45,087 nt of DNA, from positions 1-45,087 of the forward strand of contig JAFXMK010000037.1 of assembly GCA_017530365.1 (NCBI GenBank), read 5' to 3'. This stretch comes from Bacteroidales bacterium (lineage in GTDB: Bacteria; Bacteroidota; Bacteroidia; Bacteroidales; F082). A model generated the notes under the pieces. It had not been told where the DNA came from and searched no databases. It was given only the letters and a program-made list of their open reading frames with translations. Shown here one piece after another: positions 8,292 through 17,685 of this stretch. The translations under genes were made by a program, and so were the position numbers. Numbering within the stretch: the stretch's first letter is position 1; each line of letters starts with the position of its first letter.

Positions 8292-9923
8292 ATGGCTAAA
8301 AACATCGAAGAAATCAGAGCCGCATTGACCGCCTACGGCATTACTGGCGTGAAAGACATTTACTATAACCCGAGCTATGAACAGCTCTTCAAAGACGAGA
8401 TGGATCCTGCCCTAACCGGCTACGACAAAGGCGTATTGACCGAACTTGATTCCGTTAACGTAATGACCGGCATTTACACCGGCCGCTCGCCCAAGGACAA
8501 ATACATCGTCATGGATGCCAAGTCGAAGGACACCGTATGGTGGACTACCGAGGGATATAAGAACGACAACCACCCGATGAGCGAACAAGTCTGGGCACAA
8601 GTAAAAGACCTCGCCAAGAAGCAACTCAGCGGCAAGAACCTGTATGTCGTCGATGCCTTCTGCGGCGCCAATAAGGACACCCGCATGGCCGTCCGTTTCA
8701 TCATGGAGGTGGCATGGCAAGCCCATTTCGTGCTCAACATGTTCATCAAGCCCACGGCTGAGGAACTGGCCGACTTCAAGCCCAACTTCACCGTCTACAC
8801 CGCCTCAAAGGCTAAGGTCGACAACTACAAGGAACTCGGCCTCAACAGCGACACCTGCGTGGCCTTCAACGTCAGCAGCCGCGAACAGGTCATCCTCAAC
8901 ACCTGGTATGGTGGCGAGATGAAGAAAGGCATGTTCTCGATGATGAACTACTACCTGCCGCTGCAAGGTATCGCCGCCATGCACTGCTCCGCCAACACTG
9001 ACATGAAGGGCGAGAACACCGCTATCTTCTTCGGCTTGAGCGGCACCGGCAAGACCACCCTTTCGACCGACCCGAAGCGTCTGCTCATCGGTGATGACGA
9101 GCACGGCTGGGACGACGAGGGCGTCTTCAACTTCGAAGGCGGCTGTTATGCCAAGGTCATCAACCTCGACAAGGAAAGCGAGCCTGACATCTACAACGCC
9201 ATCAAGCGTAACGCTTTGCTGGAGAATGTCACCGTGGACGCCAACGGCAAGATCGACTTCAAGGACAAGAGCGTGACTGAGAACACCCGCGTCTCCTACC
9301 CCATCGAGCACATTGAGAAGATCGTCAAGAACGTGCGTCCCGTCTCGTCAGGTCCCGCCGCCAAGAACGTCATCTTCCTCAGCGCCGACGCCTTCGGCGT
9401 GTTGCCTCCTGTTAGCATCCTGACCCCTGAACAGTGCAAGTACTACTTCCTGAGCGGCTTCACCGCCAAGCTGGCCGGCACTGAACGCGGCATTACCGAA
9501 CCCACACCAACCTTCAGCGCCTGCTTCGGCCAAGCCTTCCTTGAGCTGCACCCGACCAAATACGCTGAAGAGCTGGTGAAACGCATGGAACAAAGTGGCG
9601 CCAAGGCTTATCTGGTGAACACTGGCTGGAACGGCACAGGCAAACGTATCAGCATCCGCGACACTCGTGGCATCATCGACGCCATCCTCGATGGCAGCAT
9701 CGAGAATGCCCCGACCAAGATGATCCCGTACTTCAACTTCGAAGTGCCGACCGCCTTGCCGGGTGTCGATCCAAACATCCTCGACCCACGCGACACCTAC
9801 GCCGACAAGAACGTCTGGGAAGAAAAAGCCAAAGACCTGTCGTCACGTTTCATCAAGAACTTCGAGAAGTTCACAACGAATGACGCTGGCAAGGCTCTGG
9901 TAGCTGCTGGACCTAAACTCTAA
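8292..9923 (+). CDS. pckA: Phosphoenolpyruvate carboxykinase (ATP)
   Basis: Interconverts oxaloacetate + ATP and PEP + CO2 + ADP. In succinate-forming Bacteroidales it is generally taken to run in the carboxylating, ATP-forming direction. The 543-residue product has the P-loop [10 protein letters not shown] (about 248-257), the metal-binding kinase-2 motif [11 protein letters not shown] and the substrate loop [15 protein letters not shown] near the N-terminus, all diagnostic of the ATP-dependent class. Codon use is as biased as in ppdK. It has its own promoter and terminator. The proximity to ppdK puts two PEP-node enzymes within 6 kb. Confidence 0.98.
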   Translation: MAKNIEEIRAALTAYGITGVKDIYYNPSYEQLFKDEMDPALTGYDKGVLTELDSVNVMTGIYTGRSPKDKYIVMDAKSKDTVWWTTEGYKNDNHPMSEQVWAQVKDLAKKQLSGKNLYVVDAFCGANKDTRMAVRFIMEVAWQAHFVLNMFIKPTAEELADFKPNFTVYTASKAKVDNYKELGLNSDTCVAFNVSSREQVILNTWYGGEMKKGMFSMMNYYLPLQGIAAMHCSANTDMKGENTAIFFGLSGTGKTTLSTDPKRLLIGDDEHGWDDEGVFNFEGGCYAKVINLDKESEPDIYNAIKRNALLENVTVDANGKIDFKDKSVTENTRVSYPIEHIEKIVKNVRPVSSGPAAKNVIFLSADAFGVLPPVSILTPEQCKYYFLSGFTAKLAGTERGITEPTPTFSACFGQAFLELHPTKYAEELVKRMEQSGAKAYLVNTGWNGTGKRISIRDTRGIIDAILDGSIENAPTKMIPYFNFEVPTALPGVDPNILDPRDTYADKNVWEEKAKDLSSRFIKNFEKFTTNDAGKALVAAGPKL

Positions 9924-9942
9924 GGCGAAAAAACGCCATCTT

Positions 9943-9974
9943 AAAAGCCGTCCCTGGCTTGGGACGGCTTTTTT
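9943..9974 (+). terminator. Rho-independent terminator of pckA
   Basis: AAAAGCCGTCCC (9943-9954) pairs with GGGACGGCTTTT (9961-9972) around the loop TGGCTT, followed by further T. Confidence 0.93.
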
Positions 9975-10026
9975 ATCAACAAGGCAAACTTCTGTTATTT
10001 TTACAAAACAATCAAATAATAGTAAT

Positions 10027-11118
10027 ATGAAAACAACCAAAAACCATTTTGCGAGACTTTTTATCATCATTTTCTTAAGTCTAGGAATCCAACTGAATGC
10101 CCAAATCTGCCCCTTACAAGAGGCTGTTGATTTCACCGCTACAGATTCTCGTGGAAACGAGATCCATCTATTCGACATTCTTGACAACGGCCAAGCCGTT
10201 TTCATCCACTTTTTTGTCAACAACAACTTGTGCGAGATGCTGTTACCTTTTTTAACCGAGGCCTACAGCATCATGGGGTGCAACACACAAGACGTGTTTT
10301 TCATGGAAATCTCTTACCGAGATTCCGACATCGAATGTCAACGATGGGCTGATGTTCACCACGTGGCTTATCCTACCATCGGTGTAGAAGGGGGTGGAGG
10401 AGAAATCACCTCCGATTATGGTGTCCAAACAAGCAACGTCTTCATCTTGATCATGCCCGACCGAAGCATCACCATCCATGGTGCACAAGAGCTATACCCC
10501 TTTTCAACAGAAGATGTCGTCAACGCACTAGCTCTTTATGGAGGCCTCGAGCCCCAACCCTGCACGGGGCCTTTGTTTGCTGTAAACGACACCGTTGTAG
10601 TCATCAGCAACGTCAGCATCACGCCAGGACGGCTCGAACTTATCAACTTAACCGATGAAGACATCGTTATCAATGCCTTTGAAACGAATCCTGAATTTCA
10701 ACTCCGTTGCATTTATAGAGGAGAGGACGTCACTGAAGGTAGCGTTAACATAGCCAGTGGGGCAAACGCAGCATTCGAAGTCTATGCCTCTCTTTATCCC
10801 AAAAGCGAGAAAGGAAGGATCCTCATCCACACCTCGGCAGGCGATATTGTAGTAACCCTTATTCTTAGGGAAACACTGGAAACAGCAGAAGTCAATACCA
10901 CCTCCTTCGACCTTTACCCGAACCCCACAAGCAACACAATCACCATCGAAGGCGAAAACCTCGGATCAATAACCATCCTTAACCAGATGGGACAGAAGAT
11001 GGAAGAGTTTAACACCAATGGATGCCTGTGGTCCACCTCAACCACCGGATATCCGAATGGCGTTTATGTTGTCAAAACCAGTCATGGTGTCACCAAATGT
11101 TTTATTGTCAAACACTAA
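10027..11118 (+). CDS. T9SS-exported thioredoxin-fold protein lacking CXXC
   Basis: A 363-residue secreted protein. Residues 1-25 form a signal peptide. About 28-170 resemble an AhpC/TlpA-type thioredoxin fold (FTATDSRGNEIHLFDIL, AVFIHFFVNNNLCEMLLPFL, VFILIMPDRSITIHG), but the usual CXXC is replaced by NNNLCEM, leaving one Cys. The middle part (about 180-285) looks like a beta-sandwich (FAVNDTVVVISNVSI, NLTDEDIVINAF). About 295-363 form a type A T9SS sorting domain (FDLYPNPTSNTITIEG, YPNGVYVVK). It is therefore expected at the cell surface or outside the cell. A redox role is doubtful with one Cys. A weak -7-like TATTTTTA lies at 9996-10003. It precedes the DUF6263-like gene by 14 bases, so an operon is likely. 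Confidence 0.82.
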   Translation: MKTTKNHFARLFIIIFLSLGIQLNAQICPLQEAVDFTATDSRGNEIHLFDILDNGQAVFIHFFVNNNLCEMLLPFLTEAYSIMGCNTQDVFFMEISYRDSDIECQRWADVHHVAYPTIGVEGGGGEITSDYGVQTSNVFILIMPDRSITIHGAQELYPFSTEDVVNALALYGGLEPQPCTGPLFAVNDTVVVISNVSITPGRLELINLTDEDIVINAFETNPEFQLRCIYRGEDVTEGSVNIASGANAAFEVYASLYPKSEKGRILIHTSAGDIVVTLILRETLETAEVNTTSFDLYPNPTSNTITIEGENLGSITILNQMGQKMEEFNTNGCLWSTSTTGYPNGVYVVKTSHGVTKCFIVKH

Positions 11119-11132
11119 TCAACTATAAAAAA

Positions 11133-11918
11133 ATGAAAAAAAGCATTATCATTTCATTGCTCATCCTTTTCGGATTGAGCACCTTGCCTTTACAAGCGCA
11201 AAAAGAGGTCACCGTAAGGCTCAACCCAAAAGTTGGCGATAACTATACCGTCAACATCAAAAACACCATGATGAACCTCATGGAAGTGCAGGGACAATCC
11301 ATGACCATGACACAATCCATGGAAACCAAGAGTTCCTTCACTGCCAAAAACGTCAGCGACAAGGAAATCGTCATCGAAGGGCAAAATGATGCCTTAAAGG
11401 TCACCATCTCTCAAATGGGTATGGTACTTACTTACGACTCCGAAAATCCCGAGAAGACCAGTCCGATGCTTGCAGATCAGGCGGATGAGCTGGCAAGTGC
11501 CTTGCACAAGCCCTACACGATGGTTTTTGATGCTTTGGGGCACCGCACGGAAACCGAAGAGGAACCCGAGATGTCGCAGTTAGGCAGTGTCATTATTCAG
11601 CTGCCTAATGAACCATTGAAAGTCGGCAGCACTTGGACAACAGACAAGAAGCAGCAGATTAGCGGCTCCGACATCAACGCCTCCATGACTTACACCGTCA
11701 CCAAGATCTCCAAGAAAAACATCGAAATCGAAGTGAAAGGGACCATTGAAGACGGCGAAGAAGCCAACGGCACTTACGATGGCACAGCCAACATTGACCC
11801 TCAAACGGGAATGATCACCAGTAGTTACATCAAACAGAACATCTCCATGACCATCTCAGAGCAGGGACTTAGTATCCCTGTGACCATCAACGGCACCACC
11901 TCGGTAACAATGGAATAA
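11133..11918 (+). CDS. Exported DUF6263-like protein
   Basis: A 261-residue protein with a signal peptide (about 1-21, ending PLQAQ) and a mature domain of repeated beta-hairpins: VTVRLNPKVGDNYTVNIKNTMMN, the Met-rich stretch GQSMTMTQSMETK, a central switch (GSVIIQLPNEPLKVGSTWTTDKK) and a C-terminal half ending in TINGTTSVTME. This matches my memory of the DUF6263 family of Bacteroidota; function is unknown. The open frame extends upstream to 11022, but that part overlaps the previous gene, and ATG 11133 starts a clear signal peptide. It is probably co-transcribed with the T9SS protein upstream and ends before a bidirectional terminator. Confidence 0.8.
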   Translation: MKKSIIISLLILFGLSTLPLQAQKEVTVRLNPKVGDNYTVNIKNTMMNLMEVQGQSMTMTQSMETKSSFTAKNVSDKEIVIEGQNDALKVTISQMGMVLTYDSENPEKTSPMLADQADELASALHKPYTMVFDALGHRTETEEEPEMSQLGSVIIQLPNEPLKVGSTWTTDKKQQISGSDINASMTYTVTKISKKNIEIEVKGTIEDGEEANGTYDGTANIDPQTGMITSSYIKQNISMTISEQGLSIPVTINGTTSVTME

Positions 11919-11935
11919 GTATAGGTTTCTAACGA

Positions 11936-11965
11936 AAAAGCCCCGTCGTTTGGCGGGGCTTTTTT
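11936..11965. terminator. Bidirectional terminator between the DUF6263-like gene and dnaN
   Basis: AAAAGCCCCG (11936-11945) pairs with CGGGGCTTTT (11954-11963) with an 8-base loop. There is a T-run on both strands, so it can serve the convergent genes on either side. Confidence 0.9.
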
Positions 11966-11967
11966 AT

Positions 11968-13095
11968 TTATGCATTCAGCATGACCGGCATCAGCAACAT
12001 CAAGATGTCCTCCCCTGCCGTCTCATTCTTGACGGGTGTGAGGATGCCCGCGCGATTCGGTGCCGACATCTCAAGCTTCACTTCCTCAGTATCGAGGTTG
12101 TTCAGCATCTCTTGGAAGAAACGAGAATTGAAACCTATCTCGATATCGTCGCCTGTATAGCTGCACGACAGACGTTCTTTCGCTTCATTGTAGAAGTCGA
12201 TGTCCTCAGCAGTCAACAGAATTTCCTGACCCGTTATCTTAAAGCGCACCTGATGGGTGGCCTTGCTGGAGAACACAGCCACACGGCGGATGGCCGACAA
12301 GAACAACTGGCGATCAATGGTCAGTTGGTTCGGGTTGTTAGCCGGAATGACCGCTTCATAGTTCGGATAATGGCCCTCAATCAGACGGCACACGAGCTTG
12401 TAGTCGCCAAACACATACGATGCGTTGGTTCTGTTGAATTCAATCTTCACAGGCTCGTCAGCCATTGAGCCAAGGATGTTCTTCAGCTGGTTGATAGGCT
12501 TCTTGGGCATGATGAACGAGGCCTGAACATCGGAACGGATGTCCGTCCTACGGTAACGTACCAGTTTATGGGCGTCGGTAGCGACAAAAGTCAAATAATT
12601 CTCCTTCATTTCCATCAACACGCCTGACATGATTGGACGAATCTCGTCATTACCAGTGGCGAAAACGGTCTTTTCAAAACCTCTAGCCAATACGTCGGCA
12701 GGAATCTCCCACGTTGATGTATCTTCCATCACAGGGATCTGCGGGAACTCGTCGCTCTTGTGACCTGAGAGTTTATACTGACCGTCACCAGCTCTCAAGA
12801 CCACTGCCAGGGTGTCTTCCGCAACACTGATGGTCACTGGGACATCCGGGAAGTTCTTCATGATGTCAAGTAGAATCCTGGCTGGAATGGTCACCTCTCC
12901 AGCACCTTCAACCATATCAGGCTGCATACTCACCGTCATGGTCGTCTCAAGGTCTGATACAGTGATCTTCAGTCCGGAATCACTCAGCTGGAACAGGAAG
13001 TCGTCCAGGATAGGCAAAGTGTTGTTCGAGCCAATCACACCACTCATGGCCTGGAGGCTCTTCAACAGTTTCAAACTTGATACGATAAATTTCAT
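11968..13095 (-). CDS. dnaN: DNA polymerase III sliding clamp (beta subunit)
   Basis: Forms the ring-shaped dimer that tethers polymerase III to DNA. The 375-residue length and the three-domain layout are typical. N-terminal FIVSSLKLLKSLQAMSGVI and the segment NTLPILDDFLFQLSD, the middle motif FIMPKKPINQLKNIL, and the C-terminal end ILMLLMPVMLNA, close to the usual MPMR/MPL-type terminus, all support the call. It stands alone on the minus strand with its own -7 box and shares a terminator with the convergent upstream gene. dnaA is not in the window. Confidence 0.97.
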   Translation of the reverse strand: MKFIVSSLKLLKSLQAMSGVIGSNNTLPILDDFLFQLSDSGLKITVSDLETTMTVSMQPDMVEGAGEVTIPARILLDIMKNFPDVPVTISVAEDTLAVVLRAGDGQYKLSGHKSDEFPQIPVMEDTSTWEIPADVLARGFEKTVFATGNDEIRPIMSGVLMEMKENYLTFVATDAHKLVRYRRTDIRSDVQASFIMPKKPINQLKNILGSMADEPVKIEFNRTNASYVFGDYKLVCRLIEGHYPNYEAVIPANNPNQLTIDRQLFLSAIRRVAVFSSKATHQVRFKITGQEILLTAEDIDFYNEAKERLSCSYTGDDIEIGFNSRFFQEMLNNLDTEEVKLEMSAPNRAGILTPVKNETAGEDILMLLMPVMLNA

Positions 13096-13152
13096 TTTCT
13101 CTAGTATTTAATTGATATTCTTACTTCGCTATTTATCTAATTCTCGAATTTA

Positions 13153-13160
13153 CAAAAATA
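13153..13160 (-). promoter_or_regulatory. -7 promoter box (TATTTTTG) for dnaN
   Basis: The minus strand reads TATTTTTGTAAA, about 57 bases before the dnaN ATG. The leader is AT-rich. Confidence 0.6.
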
Positions 13161-13179
13161 CAAAAAAATTCAATCCGTG

Positions 13180-13199
13180 ATTATTTTTTAAAAAATAAT
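13180..13199. other. Perfect 20-bp A/T palindrome
   Basis: ATTATTTTTT followed by its exact reverse complement AAAAAATAAT. It lies between the end of the giant-protein gene and the dnaN promoter. It could be a weak terminator for the giant-protein operon or a protein site at the dnaN promoter. With A/T only, chance is also possible. Confidence 0.4.
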
Positions 13200-13207
13200 G
13201 GATACGC

Positions 13208-13239
13208 CTACTCCTCACTCCTCACTCTCAACTCTCAAT
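13208..13239 (-). repeat. Heptamer tract at the 3' end of the giant-protein gene
   Basis: On the minus strand it reads AGTTGAG, AGTGAGG, AGTGAGG, AGTAGGC, preceded by TATTGAG. The TGA stop of the 1481-residue protein sits in the first unit. AGTTGAG is identical to units in the tpiA-prmA tract. Confidence 0.75.
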
Positions 13240-16200
13240 ACGCTCCCGCTCTCCTCAGCTTAGTCAGGAAACCATTCAGAGCCTCATACGGTGTTACTAC
13301 ATAACCGAAGTAATAGTTGTCGGACCTCATCTCACGCATCTTCTCATCCATTTCTGACAGCCGTGCGTTGATGCCTCCAAATGTAGCATGTATCTGCAGT
13401 TGTCCGTCACCACAATTATAGCTCAAATAGGTCATGAACAGGTCGTTTTGGAAAAGGTAAGTGATGACACCTAAGCGTTTGTCAAACACCACCCAACCAT
13501 CCACATAACGGTTCACGATATGGGTTCCAAAACTTCCTAGCCCAATCTTTCCAACTGAAACAAAGGCTCTCAATTCAGGATTCCATACCATCTTAAGCGA
13601 AGGTATCACGATGGTGTTGTTATAGAAACCGTCTGAAGGCACTTCTGGATAGCCTGACAACTCTATTTCCTGTTGCATTGCTGCTGCAGCACCCTCTCCT
13701 TTCATGGAACGGAGATAATCCAGATAATTGGTCTTGGTGAGATCCACGGCTTCACCATCCACTGCCGAATAGATATCGGCAATCTCCTGCAATACTTGAT
13801 CATCAAGCATCGGAACATTGAATACATTCAGCACTTCAATGGTAACACTGTCGTTGGGATAACCCACATAATCCCCATAACATGCAAATTCAGTAAGACC
13901 TTTTTCAAAGCCCAGGTCAGAGACTCCATGCTGGGTTACCACACAGCGATCGGAAAGCTTCAGTTCCTGACTGGAATGTAACGAATCCTGGATGATATAG
14001 CTTTGTTGTTCCACATTATAGGACAGGTTTCCGCTTGGCATGGTTACTGGGACAGTCTCAGGATTCATAGGCTTCAAGAAATTGACATGATAGCCTCCTT
14101 TGCTGCCATACTCGTAGCACAATCCGTTGAAAATACCTTGACGCGCTTTCCTCACTTTGTCAATGTCAACAACAATGCTGACGGAACCCGGATCAATCTC
14201 CGAGGACGAAACAAACCAAACTGTATCTTCAAGACAGGGCTGTTCCAAGCGGTAGTAGCCATCAAACAGGTCAAACGGCTTAGAAGCCGTCGAGGTGATT
14301 TCACCTTTGAAGCCAAAATAAGGACTCAACATGAAATTCAACGTGTCGGGCACTTCGGCATGTGCCACTGTGACACCGTCAACAGGATTGATCACGTCAA
14401 AGAACAAGGGGGTTGCCACCCCTTCCGCATCGAGATAGTCTTTGATTCCCAACGCCGTATAATTATGACGGCTATAGATGGACACTGCCGCATCCTTATA
14501 CTCATGTATCCGATTCGCTGTATCTGCAACAATGGTGGCATGTTCCAAAGGACTGATTTCGGCATTGCGCAAAATGTCAATATTGGAATCCCATGGCACA
14601 ATCTCTGCATCGGCAACAAATACCGACTTGACATCATGGGCATGGATGATATATTCATCCATGTCATAGTCTGCATTTGTGCTATAGAACGACAAAGAAT
14701 CTTGTTCAGGCAACAGTGAGACAAACTCTGCTGCCTTACCATGCAGGTGGATGCTGTTGGATGCCATGTTCCACTCCGCTTGGTTCAAGGAACAATAGAA
14801 CTTATTCAACGGGAAATCCAGGTTGCTTTTCGCATCAAGATATTCATACCGCACCAATTTGCTGCTCAGATCTGCATGCGTGCGATAGTTTGCTGCCAAG
14901 AATGCTTCAGTGACTCCATCTTCGTCATACAGCACAAAATCAGAAGAATCAGCCACAAACGAACGCGAATCAAAATCAAAATAATTCGAGTTGAAACGTG
15001 TCAAGCCAAATGAAAGAACGCCGTCACCGTGAAAGCCTTCTTCTGACAACATGGTGGTACCTCTAAAGAAGGTGCTATCATACATGCAAATCGGTTCTTC
15101 TTGCGTGACGGCATACAGTTGTGGCACGGAGAGATCCCATTTCATTTCAAGCGGCCCACAAGATGCCTTGGGGAAACCGGCATCGCTTTCGTGCATAACA
15201 AATGACTGCACAGCCGCTGTGACAGAATCAAGATAAAAATCAAAATGAGGCGCCATGAATTCCGAGGTCTCCACATCCATCTGGCCTTGTCCATAAAAGC
15301 CCTCGTTGGAAAGAAACACTTCCTGATGGAACCCTCCTTTACCGCCAAACATGGCGTAGCTGTCTTTATTTCCATCGCCAATGACATGCCTGAATCCCAG
15401 CGAATGGTCTTCCATCACCACCAAAGGTTCCACAATGTCAGGGAAAATGCCCCCAGAGATAAGCCGTCCCTTGAGAGCAATATCCTCGCTGTTCAAGTTG
15501 TCGAGACGTTCCACGGTAAAAGGATCTAGGCGATAATAGAATTTTCCAGCAAGATACTCGCTGTCAACAGAATCTCTTGGGAGCTGAAGATCGAACACTC
15601 CACCGTTGATGTTCCTGTAAAACTTAAATGCATTGCCTGGACAATGGAATTTTGGATAATCCGGAGTCTCCCGCACACTCGACTTGTTGTCATGCTCGTC
15701 GATTTCCAAGGTTCCTGAAAGCCTTTCCAAGGTTCCTTCAACTGGATAGACTTTCCCATCGAAACGAGCATAGAAACGCAGTGAGTCCACGTCATTCATC
15801 ACGATGGCAAAGCGGTCATAGTTAAAGAAACAATCTTTGGTGAAAAACTCATACATACCTGCCATTACGCATCCCGAGAAAAAGAAATCCCTATGCTTCT
15901 TCAACACGATACTTGATTCGTCAAGTAGAATCAGAACATGCTTGAAATCGCTCAAAGTGACAGCAGGCACACCTGTTTTCGATTGTTCGTCATAGATTCC
16001 AAAAACCTGCATGTCGTTAGAACGGAGTGACAAACGGATATTCGGTCTTCGCTCTGTCGTCTTGGTCTGGAATCTAATCACATCATAATCAAACTCCTCG
16101 TGATCTGACGCCAAAACGTCAAAAAAACGCTGCAGCACTGTCACCATCTGGGTATTCTTGTCATATTCCAGATAGCCCTCCGCTTGCAGGTTCAAGATCA

Positions 16201-17680
16201 GCGAAACCACCTGAGAAAGCGGGTATTTGACGTATGCCACATAGTCATTGATGTTAAAACGACGCTCCTCATCCGCAAACATTTTCACGTATTGGTTCAT
16301 GTTTTCCATCGGATGTTTCATGTCTAGCGCCTGAATTCTCAGATAATCCGATTTCCTGAAATAGTTCACCGACGCAATCACGCCTTCGCTTTCACCGCTG
16401 GTACCTTCCAATCGACGGAACTCCATGACATCCGCGTTCCGGTCCCAATAGATGGCTTCCAAAAAGATATCATATCCATGATAGGTGTCATGGAAAGGTC
16501 CTGTACCGACACCATTGTCCTTACGATACAGCAACACCTGTTTTTTGTCATCGTTGTACCTGAAGCCCAAATCATTATGATAGATAGAGTCGATGGTTTG
16601 ATGAATGGAGTCATAGAGATAGATACGGGCACTCGCCTGACTGGAAATCAGGCTGTTTTCCGACATGATGAAACGCTTTGCCCTGATCCTAACCGTAACC
16701 CTGTTGCGATGCTTGAACACAAACTGCGCAGGATGATCGCCATCACCAAAGAAGTTCACCGCATTGCCCACCATGCCGAAACCGCCCAAGAAATCAATGT
16801 TTCCGAAGAGTTTCCCCAATTCCACATTATCACCTTTAGACATGGCTTTCGGGAACATGGTTTTATTATTAGGTGCCGCATTGGTGACGGCATCCTCAAA
16901 AGTACAGAGACAAGGGTGACTGAAATAATCCTTGTGATAAAACTCAATGGCATCAATGCTATAGTTGGAGGTCATCAGATTGATCTGGTAGTCATTCAGG
17001 ACGCCATACACCTTATCGGAAGGGATCCCAAAGCGACTCCAGTCCACACGACCTCCTTGTCCTATCCACAGATGGCGTTCAAGATCGATCTTCCCGTATG
17101 TATTATGAATGACCGACTGGTCGTTTGACGACTTGAGCATAAGATCACACTGCTTGACCACAAAAACGCAAGCGGTATCCGAAGGAAAGGTAAAGTTGGC
17201 ATTAGGAGCGACCCATTGGGTGGCACCCTTCTCCCCTAGCAAATGATCGACAAAAAGGTCTCGACACGATTTAAGGTATTTTTCCATCTGGTTTTGCCGC
17301 TGTGCGAAACGGCGCTTGGTAAAACCAAGGAAACGGCCCATGTCGCCCTTCGTCATGCCGTTATAAGGCGCGCGAAGCAGTATTTCAGTGAATGTAAAGA
17401 TGTTGTAATAGGCACGATTGCCCGTCTTGCTGCGCATCAACTCATATAGATCCATGGCTAACGCAGCCTCGGCAGCATCATAATGCATCGTCCAAACGCC
17501 ACGGAAATCGTTCATCAAGGTTTCTGCTTCCGCCCTATCTTCCTTCGAAGTCGAAGAAGTAAGATAAGACTTCAATTCCTCGAAAAACTTGTCTTTATCC
17601 GTAGAGAAATGCGTCGTTTGGGCAACGCCTCCCATGACGATGGCAAAGAGCACCACAAGTACCGTTACACCCCTTTTCAT
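13235..17680 (-). CDS. Giant exported protein of unknown function, 1481 residues
   Basis: Not recognised. Residues 1-20 form a signal peptide ending in VAQ. The N-terminal part (about 25-160) is helical and charged. The middle is mixed, with a possible helical block at about 460-500. From about residue 700 onward it is rich in beta-type stretches with recurring Gly-containing turns (SNEGFYGQGQMD, SEEGFHGDGVLSF) and repeated strand patterns (MASNSIHLHGKAAEF, DMDEYIIHAHDVKSV) that faintly recall OstA/LptD-like beta structures; that resemblance is only an impression. No C-terminal T9SS domain is seen, so it may stay in the periplasm or outer membrane. It starts 5 bases after prmA with AAAGGAT before the ATG and is the last gene of a tpiA-prmA operon. 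The frame is fully open, with no sign of decay. Confidence 0.85.
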   Translation of the reverse strand: MKRGVTVLVVLFAIVMGGVAQTTHFSTDKDKFFEELKSYLTSSTSKEDRAEAETLMNDFRGVWTMHYDAAEAALAMDLYELMRSKTGNRAYYNIFTFTEILLRAPYNGMTKGDMGRFLGFTKRRFAQRQNQMEKYLKSCRDLFVDHLLGEKGATQWVAPNANFTFPSDTACVFVVKQCDLMLKSSNDQSVIHNTYGKIDLERHLWIGQGGRVDWSRFGIPSDKVYGVLNDYQINLMTSNYSIDAIEFYHKDYFSHPCLCTFEDAVTNAAPNNKTMFPKAMSKGDNVELGKLFGNIDFLGGFGMVGNAVNFFGDGDHPAQFVFKHRNRVTVRIRAKRFIMSENSLISSQASARIYLYDSIHQTIDSIYHNDLGFRYNDDKKQVLLYRKDNGVGTGPFHDTYHGYDIFLEAIYWDRNADVMEFRRLEGTSGESEGVIASVNYFRKSDYLRIQALDMKHPMENMNQYVKMFADEERRFNINDYVAYVKYPLSQVVSLILNLQAEGYLEYDKNTQMVTVLQRFFDVLASDHEEFDYDVIRFQTKTTERRPNIRLSLRSNDMQVFGIYDEQSKTGVPAVTLSDFKHVLILLDESSIVLKKHRDFFFSGCVMAGMYEFFTKDCFFNYDRFAIVMNDVDSLRFYARFDGKVYPVEGTLERLSGTLEIDEHDNKSSVRETPDYPKFHCPGNAFKFYRNINGGVFDLQLPRDSVDSEYLAGKFYYRLDPFTVERLDNLNSEDIALKGRLISGGIFPDIVEPLVVMEDHSLGFRHVIGDGNKDSYAMFGGKGGFHQEVFLSNEGFYGQGQMDVETSEFMAPHFDFYLDSVTAAVQSFVMHESDAGFPKASCGPLEMKWDLSVPQLYAVTQEEPICMYDSTFFRGTTMLSEEGFHGDGVLSFGLTRFNSNYFDFDSRSFVADSSDFVLYDEDGVTEAFLAANYRTHADLSSKLVRYEYLDAKSNLDFPLNKFYCSLNQAEWNMASNSIHLHGKAAEFVSLLPEQDSLSFYSTNADYDMDEYIIHAHDVKSVFVADAEIVPWDSNIDILRNAEISPLEHATIVADTANRIHEYKDAAVSIYSRHNYTALGIKDYLDAEGVATPLFFDVINPVDGVTVAHAEVPDTLNFMLSPYFGFKGEITSTASKPFDLFDGYYRLEQPCLEDTVWFVSSSEIDPGSVSIVVDIDKVRKARQGIFNGLCYEYGSKGGYHVNFLKPMNPETVPVTMPSGNLSYNVEQQSYIIQDSLHSSQELKLSDRCVVTQHGVSDLGFEKGLTEFACYGDYVGYPNDSVTIEVLNVFNVPMLDDQVLQEIADIYSAVDGEAVDLTKTNYLDYLRSMKGEGAAAAMQQEIELSGYPEVPSDGFYNNTIVIPSLKMVWNPELRAFVSVGKIGLGSFGTHIVNRYVDGWVVFDKRLGVITYLFQNDLFMTYLSYNCGDGQLQIHATFGGINARLSEMDEKMREMRSDNYYFGYVVTPYEALNGFLTKLRRAGAY

Positions 17681-17685
17681 ATCCT

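Noticed and set aside
8805-9311. Long minus-strand open frame inside pckA
   Set aside because: Same codon-bias shadow as in ppdK; composition is not protein-like.
11950-12468. Plus-strand open frame antisense to dnaN
   Set aside because: It starts in the terminator region and runs opposite to a certain gene; no recognisable protein features.
14003-14719. Plus-strand open frame of 238 codons inside the giant-protein gene
   Set aside because: Antisense to a longer intact frame with a signal peptide; His/Ile/Arg-rich composition typical of shadows.
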